NCBI RefSeq assembly: GCF_000150275.1
Contig: NW_002060944.1
Location: 2,518,152-2,582,151, forward strand
Length of the DNA stretch: 64,000 bases
Source of the DNA: Trichoplax adhaerens
Lineage: Eukaryota > Placozoa > Uniplacotomia > Trichoplacea > Trichoplacidae
Direction: 5' to 3'
Shown here: piece by piece, positions 54,001 through 64,000 of the stretch
Numbering within the stretch: position 1 is the first letter of the stretch
How the letters are laid out: the number at the start of each line of letters is the position of its first letter
Program-made: the position numbers and the translations under genes
The notes under the pieces: generated by a model
The model's database searches: none
Seen by the model: only the letters and a program-made list of their open reading frames with translations
What the model was told of the DNA's origin: nothing

Positions 54001-57000
54001 CTAACAACCTGTTGTCTATCTTCATGTGATGAAGCATTTGATTGAAGATCTTGAATATCATCGCTGTGAGGTATTTTATCTTTGCTAGAGTTTGTATTAG
54101 GATACCCAGGCAATGCAGATTCCTTTAATGGTGTTGATAAGTGTTTTATATTTAAGTAAGATGTATCATCATCATTTTTAAAACTAGAGTTTTCTGATTC
54201 AGTTGATTTTGAATTATTAACACCCTTCTGTTCACGAACACGACGTGCAAATGCCTCCAATCGCTCTAAAGTTTGACGGCTTTGCTCGATCTGTTTTTGA
54301 CATCGACCCAACTTCTCACTTTGTCGGGCAATGATTTGTCGTAATTCAACATTTTCATTTAATATATTCTCTGACATTCTATTTTCTTGCTCAAGTCGGC
54401 CTAAACGTTGACTTTGACGACTAATGGTTGATTTTAATTCTTCGTTTAATCGCTGATAACGTACTCGATGTTCATGATTAGCTTGATTTTCATTCTTTAA
54501 CCGGTTGCATTCTTCTTTCGAGTCACACGCTTGCTGCTCTAGCGCTGTTGTTCTTTCTAAGAGTGCTTGTCTCTCTTTACTAAAATCTTGGTTACTTTGT
54601 TGTAGTTTTTCTTCCGTGTGATGATGTTGACTTTTTAGCGATTTTAATTGTTGCTTTAGTTCTTGTATTTGTTGAGTAGCGTCATTCCATTGCTCCATAG
54701 CCCTAGATGGGTAATAGATATGAGATAGTCAATCGAACGAAAGGAAAAATGATGGAAAATATAAAAAGATTAATTATTCGTATTATAGCTATAAGTTCAT
54801 ATCACAGGAGACTAATCCTCTAATAATGTCGTTCACATGCTTGTAATAATTTAAGATTTTATACCCATTCTTCTCTTCATTCAGTTTAGATAATTGTAAA
54901 TCCCACTCTTTCTTTTCATTTTGCACTATTTTCAGTTCATCACTCTTGCTTTGTAGCTGGTGTTGACTTTGGCTTAATTCAGTCTCAATTCGTTTCATAT
55001 TTTTATCCTGAACTGAAACCTCAGCCTCTAAGCTAACAACTCTGTCTTCTAATGATGGTATATGTCGTCGCTGATTTTCAATTTCTTGGCTTAAATATTC
55101 AATTTTGTTATGGGATTGCCTTAATTCGTAACTTAAATTTTCATGGTCATTATGTAACTTATGATTTTCACTGACTAATTTGCTGTTTTCTTCCCTCAAA
55201 TTAGACAATTTTTTACGCAAATTGTCATAGTCGGAATCATTATTTTTCAGGCTATAGTTTGACCCAGTTTCATATTGATCATGGCCAACTAATGACAATT
55301 CAGAGCCACTTTGCTCACCTTTTTTACTGTAGACTAAAGAGTGAGTAATATTACTATGATGTTGAATCAAAGGCGCAGATTGATGGTGATGATAATGAAG
55401 TTGTTGTTGTTGTTGTACAAGACGCCCATATCGGTTCGCAGTATTATCGTGTCCTGTATGAAGAGCACTACTGCTGCTACTACCGTAGGGATTAGCATTT
55501 CCGATAGTTTCTTGAGTAATTCGTGGTGATTCGTGGCCACTTATGTCAGCAAGACTTGTTGGTGTCGTAGACAACTGATTAGGCTCCATAGAAGAATGTT
55601 CATTACCACTTTGCTTTAGGTGAAAGCTGGTTAATGAGGATGTTTCACTGGTACTTTATAGAAATGCAAACAGGAAAAGACATTTTTGATCAAAAATTTG
55701 ACGAAGACTACCAACTAAGAAAGGTAATTTACCTGCTCATAGAGTATTAGGATTTTTCGACAATTTTAATCAACTGTATATTTAATGATTATATTTAATT
55801 TCATTTAATAGATAGCAGATTAGCGTCAAGATGACTCTGATTTAAAATTCAGTTCTTGGGACTTAGATCTAGGCGATACTATGTAATTCTGCCTGTCTTA
55901 TACCGCATAGGCCAAGGCTAAATTTATGTGATTGTTAATACATTTTTACATACAGTTTACCGGGGGAACACTATGAAACTGTAGTCTAAGACTTTTATAT
56001 ATGAATTTTGGCTATCTTTATACAGAATCTTGATATTCATATCACGAAATGATTTAGTATGCGCTGAAATTGAGATCTTAAAATACTTCTTAAAGTCGCA
56101 TTTGTAGCCTTAAATGATGCGATATCATGCTAAATATTTTTATGTCCACGCGAAATATTTAAATCAAAAACGCCACATATATAGGAAATTTATGCTGTGA
56201 ATATGAGAAGCTACAGGACCAGTATCAAAATAAAATAAAACTTGGAAGACATGCATATGTTCTCAGATATTGCCTGTGGAATAGTAGTACAAGTGTATAG
56301 CGTAGAATACAGAAATGATATTAGAAAAATACTTTAATTAATATGTCATGTATTCATCTAGCATGCACTATGCTTTAAGTAGCTAATAAAATGATATTTA
56401 ATGTAGAGTCGACAGGTCATGCACAGTATTATTAATTTAGTATTGTAAACTTATTAAAAAAATGAAAACAGATCAATAGTGCATTATTGCAATGAGTGTA
56501 TATTTGATTAAAATTGAAAATCAGCAGCTAGCATGAGTACTATGCGATTATTAACTTCATTTAAGCTCTACTGTCATACGGACGGTCTTTATTAATAGTG
56601 CATGAAGACGAGTATTTTTCTCGTGTACTTAAAGTAACTTTGCATTTCTCACTAATTAATTGCTAAAAGATAGTACCTGTGACAAATATTAGGTTATTTA
56701 AGTTCAGTAAAGTATCTTCAGTATCGTGGGTTGACGTATGCTTTACATTACATTAGCGTTTACAAATACTAACAGCTTAGTTTATATATTCTTAAAAAAT
56801 GAGATATGGTTAAATTCGTTATTAAGTTGTCGAGTAAGGCACCTATATTATAAATTACTTGCTTTTGCTTATTTATTTCAGATCTTAGGTAATATTTGTA
56901 AGGTATATTCGTTAATGTTAGCAGAAAATGTTTGATTTCCTATGATTGTACTATATCAATAATATAGAAAGGTTTTAATTTAAGAAGTTGATATGTCTTT

Positions 57001-57675
57001 CTTAATGCTCTACATGTTAATAGTATTTAGTTTCTACTAACAGGCTACTCTTACTTTATTGAGAAAAGCGATTAGCTGCATATAGTAATGGATGTTAGTC
57101 GTATTTAGTTTACTGATATTTACTCCTTTAGCAGTAAATTAAATATTCAATGATATTACGCATGATTCAAAGAGAAATATCAAGGAAACAATTCACTAAT
57201 TAAATGAAATGAACATGTGGAAGTGCCATAATTAGACATCATCAGGTATTGAAAGAATAATAAAAATGGGTTTTGTCTTTGGAACAGTAGATATTAACTC
57301 CAGTTAAGCTTTTATTACTATGCATGATGGAAGTAATTATAGCTAATAATAATAGTATTTAGGATTAAAAACTTGATTATTTCAGAGGTATGGGTACATG
57401 CCAATCTATGATATATGTATGGTTTCATTTTTGCAGTCTATTTGTTACGAAAATAAATGTCTCTATATAAATTCATGCCTGTGACTAAATCTGTCTAGGC
57501 TAAAAAATTTTATTTCGTAAATATTAACTTCGTAACTGCGAAGTTACTTAAATTTTAAGGTTATAGCTTACCTATTTAATTCAGATTGGCTTAAACTTTG
57601 TAACGATCTTTCCGTTTCCAGTAACTTTTGACGGAGTTCGAAGCAATCTTTTATCAAGGAGTCTTCGTCGTTCAT
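48074..57675 (-). CDS. CCDC18: Coiled-coil domain-containing protein 18
   Basis: Ten exons on the minus strand: 57675-57572, 55653-54865, 54702-53776, 52867-51896, 51762-51645, 51216-50923, 50632-50105, 49928-49686, 49155-48634 and 48568-48074; 1663 residues. Apart from a Ser/Asn/His/Gln-rich N-terminal part and a Ser-rich C-terminal part, the protein is almost continuous heptad coiled coil rich in Gln, Glu, Leu and Lys. It matches human CCDC18 at the N-terminus (ERSLQSLSQSE), at LEDRVVSLEAEVSVQD (around 236-251), at KQRSSQVSMLD and at EALVIKEAELARLGSQLSG (around 1396). CCDC18 function is poorly known; a cytoskeletal or centrosomal role would be a guess. The intron 48569-48633 is only 65 nt and its donor (GTTTAC) is the least certain. 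Generic coiled-coil proteins could mimic parts, but the collinear matches argue for orthology. Confidence 0.85.
55654..57571 (-). other. Intron 1 of CCDC18, 1.9 kb
   Basis: AT-rich with no recognised exon. An open frame at 56738-56935 looks like chance translation. Confidence 0.5.
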
Positions 57676-58554
57676 TTTATGCTTGGAATAAAATTATTTG
57701 ACCACTAAATCACTAATTTTCTTGTCGTTTTTTAAGTACTGTCGAAGCGGATACTATCAACTTAACAAATAATATTTACCGGTGATTGAGACTAAAACAA
57801 TTGAAACTAAAATTTCTTATTGCTGTTGTAGTGCTAGGACGGCTACAAACTTTAGGTATAAATCAACATTTAAGATAACCTGAAAACAATAATCTATACA
57901 CTTTGTTGGGAAGCGGTAAATGATCGCCCTATAGGAATTAACAGTGATTACTAAATATTGAATTGAAATTTATCGCAGTGCCTGGCTTCTGTGCAGCGAT
58001 ATAAGTAGTTCATAATTATAATGAGTCTAAACTAGCATATCATATCTGTGTAGATTGCTTAGTATTTAATTAAGAGTCGTAGATAAATCTAATTTGATTA
58101 ATTTCGACAGTCCAGTAAAATTTAAATTGCTACTAGGATCTCATCGACAACTTATTAATATTCCTAATGAATTTAAAGTATCGTGCTGATTATATATATA
58201 AATAAGAAGTAGGATGTAAAACAAAATGTAATCGCAATCGTTGAACTGTTCCACTAATAACGACGATGTACTACTGAAGTAGATGTAAATTTTTTTTAAC
58301 TATAGTCATACTAATTACTTAACAGCTATACTTGTTTCGATATAACAATTGCGTCTTCCCTTTGCATAATTATCATCGGATTGTAAATTATTCGTCTTAT
58401 TTTGTGGTTGATCTTTGCTGGTTTTTACAGAATTTCTACCATGCAGCGTTAAACACCAATCCCAAGTTCGATTACCGATGATTATTAATAATAGAATTAT
58501 TATTATTTCTATATTTACTGTTCACTTCTAGAAAAAAGTGTCTTATAAGGAAGA

Positions 58555-58960
58555 ACACTGTACACTGTACAGTGTATACTATACTGTCTACAGTATATTA
58601 TATATTAATTAATTATTATACTACAGTATATATAGTAGTACTATTACAACAATGCTGAAAATTAACAGAACTTTAGTTAATTTAAAACAACGAAATCGAC
58701 CGTTACGTTGCCTTGATTGGTTTACACGATATGGCATGTGATGTAATGAAACAATGTACCGCTCTATGCTCGGGCACTGTATGGTACCTCCACGCAATTT
58801 GGATTGGTCGAAACGACACACTGTTTATAACTGTACCAGGGACTTTTGAGAAAGGCATCTGTCTTACAAGTCCTTGACTGTACACTATACACCACCGTGT
58901 ATAATCAACGATAAAAGGTTCTTTACTGAAAAAAAATAATACAGTATTGTACTGTACTAA
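58555..58960. repeat. GTAC-palindrome repeat cluster D upstream of CCDC18
   Basis: A compact block at about 58555-58640 (CACTGTACACTGTACAGTGTA and relatives) and a second near 58935-58960 (ACAGTATTGTACTGTACT), with weaker traces between. It is the smallest of the clusters and lies 0.9-1.3 kb upstream of the CCDC18 ATG. Confidence 0.7.
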
Positions 58961-59312
58961 TTAGGAGTTGTGGTTGCATGTACTACTGTAATGATGGCAG
59001 CTGGGCGCTGCCATAACGACGAAAATCGGCACTTTCTATTACCTCTACTAGTAGCTTATACCCATTCATGCCGTACACTGTAATTTTTCATTCAATGTTG
59101 TGTTGAATATACTGTAATCGTCTATAATTATCGATAGCTTGACTATGTTAACTTTTTACAGAGCACTGTCTTAGGGGTCTATGTATACGTAGTAGTCCGT
59201 GACTATATGTAGTGTAGTCAAGTATAAAGTTCATACTCAATACTGTATCAACAACACTAGACTTGACTAACGTAGCCTGAGCATGCAAAGATTTTTATTT
59301 TGCAATTCTTAT

Positions 59313-59359
59313 AAATTTGCGCAACAGCGCAAATCATGTATTGTAATACATGCAAATTT
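59313..59359. repeat. Nested perfect hairpins 3' of RPL5
   Basis: ATTTGCGC-AACA-GCGCAAAT (59315-59334) is followed at once by CATGTATT-GT-AATACATG (59335-59352). An outer arm AAATTTGC (59313-59320) can instead pair with GCAAATTT (59352-59359). Two exclusive folds are therefore possible. It lies about 280 nt beyond the RPL5 stop codon on the RPL5 strand. Confidence 0.7.
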
Positions 59360-59638
59360 CAATAAAATCAAGTCTGTTTAGAAAGAAATTCGTAAAGCAA
59401 CTACATTGAGATGCGATTAAGTAATTAATATTAACATGCGAATATATTCAGTCCGTCTGAAAAGGCCGAAATCAATGATGCGCACATTCTGATTACGCTG
59501 TAATTTGAAGTGGACAAAAAATTAAACCATTTCATAGATTTACTCGAATTTAATATTCAACCACTCTGTACATAATCGCATCATTAAAATTCGATAAACA
59601 TGGTTATTTTTACATGCAATCCTAAGATTAAGCATGAA

Positions 59639-61922
59639 TTACGATTCGTCTCCTGCACCTAAACTTTGCAAGAAAGCAGCTTTCTTCTGTGCTACCCTCT
59701 CCTTACGTTGTTCTAAGGTTAATTTCTTTTCATTGAACCTACAGAAAGCAAAATGGCCATTTCAATAAGCCGCAAATAAAAGATCTCAGCGAAACGTGGA
59801 TTGCATACCTCTTGTGAGCTACTTTCTTTTCTTTCTTAGCAAGCGGTGCAGGGTTAGCTCTGATAGCAGAATGTGCACTCTTATACATTTCCTCGACCTA
59901 GCGCAAGTTAGAACGTTAATTCATACATAAAGCGATCTTACACGAGAATTGAACTTAAACACAGTGTCTCTAGTTTGGAGTACACATAACAATTAATGCA
60001 ATCATATTGGCTTATTATGTAAAGGAGCAATGAAATGTTCATATGAGAACAAATATTGCCGATAATATCTTAGAGTTTGTAATATATGATATATACCACT
60101 ATTTAATAGACAAAAGTATCCTGTACTAATTACATTACCCAGGTACCGATTTGCCATATCTTATACTAAATACTTCAGAAAAGGATTTTACTAGCATGAC
60201 AACATCCGCAATAGCTGCGGTATCATCGAAATCGCTTGCTACCGCAATGTGTTTTCGACTGATTAGCAAGTTCGAATATTTCGCTTATCAATGCTTTTAG
60301 AAGCGAAATAGATTTACTGTAGCTTATGATTACAAAATAAAAATGCATAACTGCACGTGTTAGATCTCCTAGGAATTTACTAACTAGTACTGTACATTAC
60401 ATCATCAGATATTATGGTATTACGGATTAAACAATCTAACTTTCACATACCGAATCTGCTGTAATACCATTTTTGATAAAACGTGAAAATTGTGACCTGT
60501 AGGCCTCCTCATCTTCCCCTTGGAGCTGTCGCATATAATCAGCTACATGACATCCAAAGATGCGGTCCCGATGTACTCCAGCATCATATGATTTACTTTC
60601 GTTATCATACCCTGGAAAACGCTTATGCCTAAAGCAAGATTCCTTAAGATTAGACGATATTTAACACAATCTAAATAAAAAAAATTCTAAGTGGTAAAGG
60701 GTCGTACTGATGAGGTATATTTAGGCCACCGTCTACGGCACCCTTCAACGTGCCGAATATACGTGCCCCGGTGGTAGTTCGAGCTAATCCAACATCCAGA
60801 AAGCAACGGAAAGCTCTAGCACCTTCATCTGGTTCTTCAACTTCAAAGTCTTCTCCGTCGGGCTCTTCCACACCAACATATTTATCGGCTAAGTTCAATT
60901 TTGTTAAAACCTGATCAATTTAATACATACTGGTTATAACCTCGTTCCTTCCATCTCAGTGGTGTATGACTAACATGCTCGCTTTCATAAGAAATAAAAT
61001 TATAGACCTTACCCTTCGAGCGAGCAATAATCCGGTACAATAACAAGCGGCGTAATTAGTTAAACCAACTTTGATTCCATAACGCGGAAGCTCGTGAGAG
61101 TACGCAGCACAAAAAATTTCGTCGCCCTCCAACTTAGCACATGCAATCTGATAAAAACAATACGTACAATCAGCAACTTCTGTTACACCAAGCAATGTAC
61201 TGTATACGGCTTATTTTGTAAGACTATTATAGAGTAAATTTACAAATATTTGAGCGTTTCACAATGTGTATGTAATATCCGGATCAGAAACTACTCACCA
61301 GGTCGATAATAAAATGAGTATCACGGATTTGCTATTTTAGGAAATGTTTATTCTAATGCACTATGTATACGCATACACTGTGTAATTCACGGTACTATAG
61401 TTACATTTATGTGATGCAAGCATCAGCTCAGCGCCAGATAAGAATGTCTAGATGCGATCAGGCGAAAGCCATCACAATAACCATGCAAAATTTCGAAATA
61501 GTGCAATGATCGAGACGGGGCATAGTGGATTTTATAACAGTAAAGTGCGGCTAATGGGTAATCAAAATTTATAATTGCAGCGCGGTTATGAGCATGCATT
61601 CAAAGTACCTGGCAAATTACATCTTTGTTTGTTAATCGAACAACCATACGATATTTCGGTGAGTTATACTTGTTCTTGTCTTGCGTGCATAGTCGCTTTC
61701 GTGCGAAGTAATCGGTTTTACCCTCTACAAGAATTTTAAAGTTTTCTTTAAATACCCATTCAACGAGGAAGAAGTAATGAAATCACGCCGCCATATCAAC
61801 TCCAAAATTTAAAGCGTCACTACTATGCAGTACTGCTACTAGCACGACTTACCTCGTCTGCGCTTGTATTTGACTTGAAATCGTTTAAAATAGGCCTTAT
61901 TCTTGACAACTTTGACGAAAGT
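59639..61922 (-). CDS. RPL5: 60S ribosomal protein L5 (uL18)
   Basis: Seven exons on the minus strand: 61922-61853, 61724-61609, 61147-61013, 60910-60708, 60628-60451, 59897-59809 and 59738-59639. They encode 296 residues. The first visible exon opens at codon phase 0 after a CAG acceptor with [15 protein letters not shown], so the initiator Met (MGFVKVVK in human) must sit on a tiny upstream exon that I could not place. Adding it gives 297 residues, the human length. Clear family blocks are [58 protein letters not shown]-type [24 protein letters not shown] and the basic C-terminus [16 protein letters not shown]5 binds 5S rRNA with RPL11 in the large subunit and is part of the p53-checkpoint 5S RNP in animals. 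AK8 starts divergently 1.85 kb away. Confidence 0.97.
60195..60330 (-). ncRNA. Possible intronic structured RNA (snoRNA candidate) in an RPL5 intron
   Basis: Within the 553-nt RPL5 intron 59898-60450 there is a patch with higher GC than usual. On the gene strand it can form several stems: TTCGCTT...AAGCGAA, CTTGCTA...TAGCAAG and GCGGTA...TACCGC. Vertebrate RPL5 introns host snoRNAs, which makes the location suggestive. I could not assign convincing C/D boxes or an H/ACA box pair, so this remains a candidate only. Confidence 0.2.
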
Positions 61923-62075
61923 CTGTCGATGATAAAACAATTCGCAGATCAACTTCAATTACGTTACATGATAAGGACAGCGATTAACTAGTGATAGACA
62001 TTTACGAACAATTTTGACAGTGAGTAACTAACTTTAATAGCTTATCATACAAGCGCTGTTACGTGCAAGCAGTTT

Positions 62076-63715
62076 TATACTGCACACTGTACAGTATAAC
62101 AGGTGAACTTAATGGCGGTGGCATGCTTTTCTGCAATAGTTTTTACTATCGTAAAATAATCGCAACAATCCGATAATGTATTTCAAAGATTTTATGAAAG
62201 AAGCATATAAATATGATAGTGACAGCATCTTTTTGATAAATGTGGAAAAAAAACGCACCATTTTGATATTACTTGAGTCCTTCAAAGATCAATCCGCTGA
62301 TCCTAATGATGGCTCCAAAGCGACACGAACAGATTAAGAAGAAGGAATTTCACTCCTTGAGACGCATGCTTATAGAGGTTTTCTGGCACCAATAACTTGA
62401 TCTACAGTACTGTACTGTGCAGAAGGTGGACAGGCTAGTACTGTACACTGTACACTTACAGTACTGTACAGTACACGTTCAAAAATATGATTGAAATACA
62501 GTAGAAAGACTACTGTATATTAGAGTATTACTGTACAGTACAGTACAGTATGACATGTACATTGTACAGTACAATGTACAGTACTGTGCAGTACAGGTCT
62601 ACATATAGTACAGTACAGTACTGTACAATGAGTGTACATACTGTACTGTACTGTATACTTGAATTTAATATTAACAAAAAGAAATTAAGTGTTTAGGAAC
62701 TCGTTGTCACTTGATCTTACTGTAGTATTATTAAAACTGGATATAGAAGTACTGTATATACAGTACTGTACTGTACATTAGTTCGGACGGGCGAGAACCT
62801 GTATTTTGTAGTTGGTATATTCAAAGTTTTTACACACGATTGTACACCGTACAGTACTAGCAGGCACTAGTATTAGTCTTAGAAGTCCCTGCACTAATGG
62901 CTCCGATCGGACAGCAAAGTCAGAAATTGTACAGTACTGTAATACCAGCATTGACGTCTATTTGATGAAGTACAGTACTTCACTAGAAGAAGGTACTGTA
63001 CACTACTACCGTACACTACTGTACTGTACACTGTACAGTACTGTACTGTACATTGTACAAACTCTCCAAGCCCGAGAACCTGTAATTTGTAATTGGCAAA
63101 GTTTTTACTCAAAACCGTACAGTACACTGTACTGTATTGTACAGGTCAGTACTGTACTGTACTGTTGTGTACTGTACTGTACAGTATTACTATCTAGAGT
63201 TAACACTAACAACTGTATTGAAAGTTCGTGCTACTCTCACTTAGCATACAGTACAGTACTGTACACGGTACACGATATAAAGTTACTGAACCTCTGACAG
63301 GTCTACACGGTACGGTATAAAGTTACTGAACCTCTGTTAAATGAGCACATTATCGTAAACCGTCAGTAAAGCGACGGGAGTTTGCACTAGTTGTATCGAA
63401 AAGGGGCGGCTTATACTGTATACGTACGCCGTTCACACTTACAACGCATTATACTGTACAGTACAGTACTGTACAGTAATAACAAGTTTGCATAACAGTG
63501 AATTGCATATACTGTACACTGTACACTGTACACTGTACAGTAGTACTGTATTGCATCGTACAATCTAACAAATAAAGCGTAGTACAGTACAGTACAGTAC
63601 TGTACATGTACTGTACAGTACAGTACAGTACAGTATAATAATTTACAATACTACAGTACACTATACTGTACACTGTACTGTACAGTACAGACTGTAATAC
63701 ACCATCTCTAAATTG
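62076..63715. repeat. GTAC-palindrome repeat cluster E (divergent RPL5/AK8 promoter region)
   Basis: The largest cluster. A first unit occurs near 62076-62100, then dense blocks at about 62405-62660, 62750-63060, 63110-63280 and 63450-63710. It occupies most of the 1.85 kb between the RPL5 5' end and the AK8 ATG. Two local duplications are embedded: a GAGAACCTGTA...AAAGTTTTTAC segment at about 62792 and again at about 63073, and a tandem copy of ATAAAGTTACTGAACCTCTG at about 63275 and 63318. Open frames here are translations of the repeat. Confidence 0.85.
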
Positions 63716-63776
63716 TAGCAGTTGTACTGTAATTATCCATTACTTAGCAACCATTTCAAATACTTTCCTTGTCAAT

Positions 63777-63860
63777 ATGGATGCGACTAAGAGGCCATTG
63801 CAAATTCCTCCAGGTTTCTCAACCTACGCTGAAAAACATGGCATTTTTCAACTTCTTGAA
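63777..63860 (+). CDS. AK8: Adenylate kinase 8, first coding exon (rest outside the window)
   Basis: An ATG at 63777 opens a 28-codon exon ending in a GTAAAG donor. The peptide begins MDATKRPLQIPPGFSTY and continues to GIFQLLE. It aligns without gaps to the start of human AK8 (MDAT...RIPPEMPQY...HIFELM, from memory). AK8 is a two-domain adenylate kinase found in motile cilia that transfers phosphate between ATP and AMP. The nucleotide-binding domains lie to the right of the window. The large GTAC-repeat cluster ends about 60 bases upstream of the ATG. Confidence 0.85.
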
Positions 63861-64000
63861 GTAAAGATATGGCTAATTAAAATTCTATAGAATCTTGCTG
63901 TTAATTATCGTTTCATGAAAACTATTAGCATTTTGCATCTTGTGCAAGTACTGAATGCCAGCAGTGCACTATAATGTTAGTATTTGGGAAATATGCGCAT
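63861..64000 (+). other. Start of AK8 intron 1
   Basis: Begins with the donor GTAAAG. No second exon is seen before the end of the window. Confidence 0.6.

Larger units (their letters stand above)
57676..59638. other. Region between CCDC18 5' end and RPL5 3' end
   Basis: This should hold the CCDC18 promoter and the RPL5 3' UTR. It contains GTAC-palindrome cluster D and the nested hairpins at 59313-59359, both listed separately. Open frames on the minus strand near 58621-58885 have no recognisable domain. Confidence 0.5.

Noticed and set aside
62812-63673. Long open frames on both strands upstream of AK8
   Set aside because: Same repeat translation; the frames follow the low-stop nature of the ACTGTACAGT units, not coding.

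Overview
The window is a gene-dense, AT-rich piece of an animal nuclear genome. All recognisable genes are split by GT-AG introns, from about 65 bases to a few kilobases. The protein set is typically metazoan: a two-pore channel, NCS1, SCYL3, CCDC18, a ciliary microtubule inner protein and AK8. Base composition, intron sizes, about one gene per 6-7 kb and close similarity to vertebrate orthologues fit an early-branching animal. A placozoan (Trichoplax or a relative) is my best guess; this is inference, not a proven identification. A 50-base run of N (17207-17256) marks a scaffold gap.

Layout from left to right: the 3' half of a uridine-cytidine kinase (+); TTF1, the RNA polymerase I termination factor (-); a two-pore channel of 26 exons (+); NCS1/frequenin (-); a small possible secreted-protein ORF (+); a diverged second NCS1-like gene (+); a CIMIP2/FAM166 ciliary protein (-); SCYL3 pseudokinase (+); CCDC18 coiled-coil protein (-); ribosomal protein L5 (-); and the first exon of adenylate kinase 8 (+). 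Exon boundaries were set by hand from splice sites, codon phase and remembered family alignments. For every complete model the exon lengths sum to a multiple of three, and the phases agree at each junction; for RPL5 this holds apart from its unresolved Met codon.

The genes alternate in strand almost perfectly, so intergenic gaps are either divergent (two 5' ends) or convergent (two 3' ends). Dense clusters of a palindromic GTAC-centred repeat (units such as ACTGTACAGT) lie in the divergent gaps and just upstream of CCDC18. The convergent gaps are nearly free of them. This is the strongest unexplained signal in the window.

Other points of interest: the two-pore channel keeps an EF-hand pair in its linker, the second with a full canonical loop, and has an eight-cysteine luminal loop. 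The NCS1 pair is an inverted duplication with identical intron positions. The gene set recalls human 9q34, 1q24 and 1p22 together, which suggests a preserved ancestral linkage group. A 58-bp foldback element with a 7-bp direct repeat sits in a SCYL3 intron.
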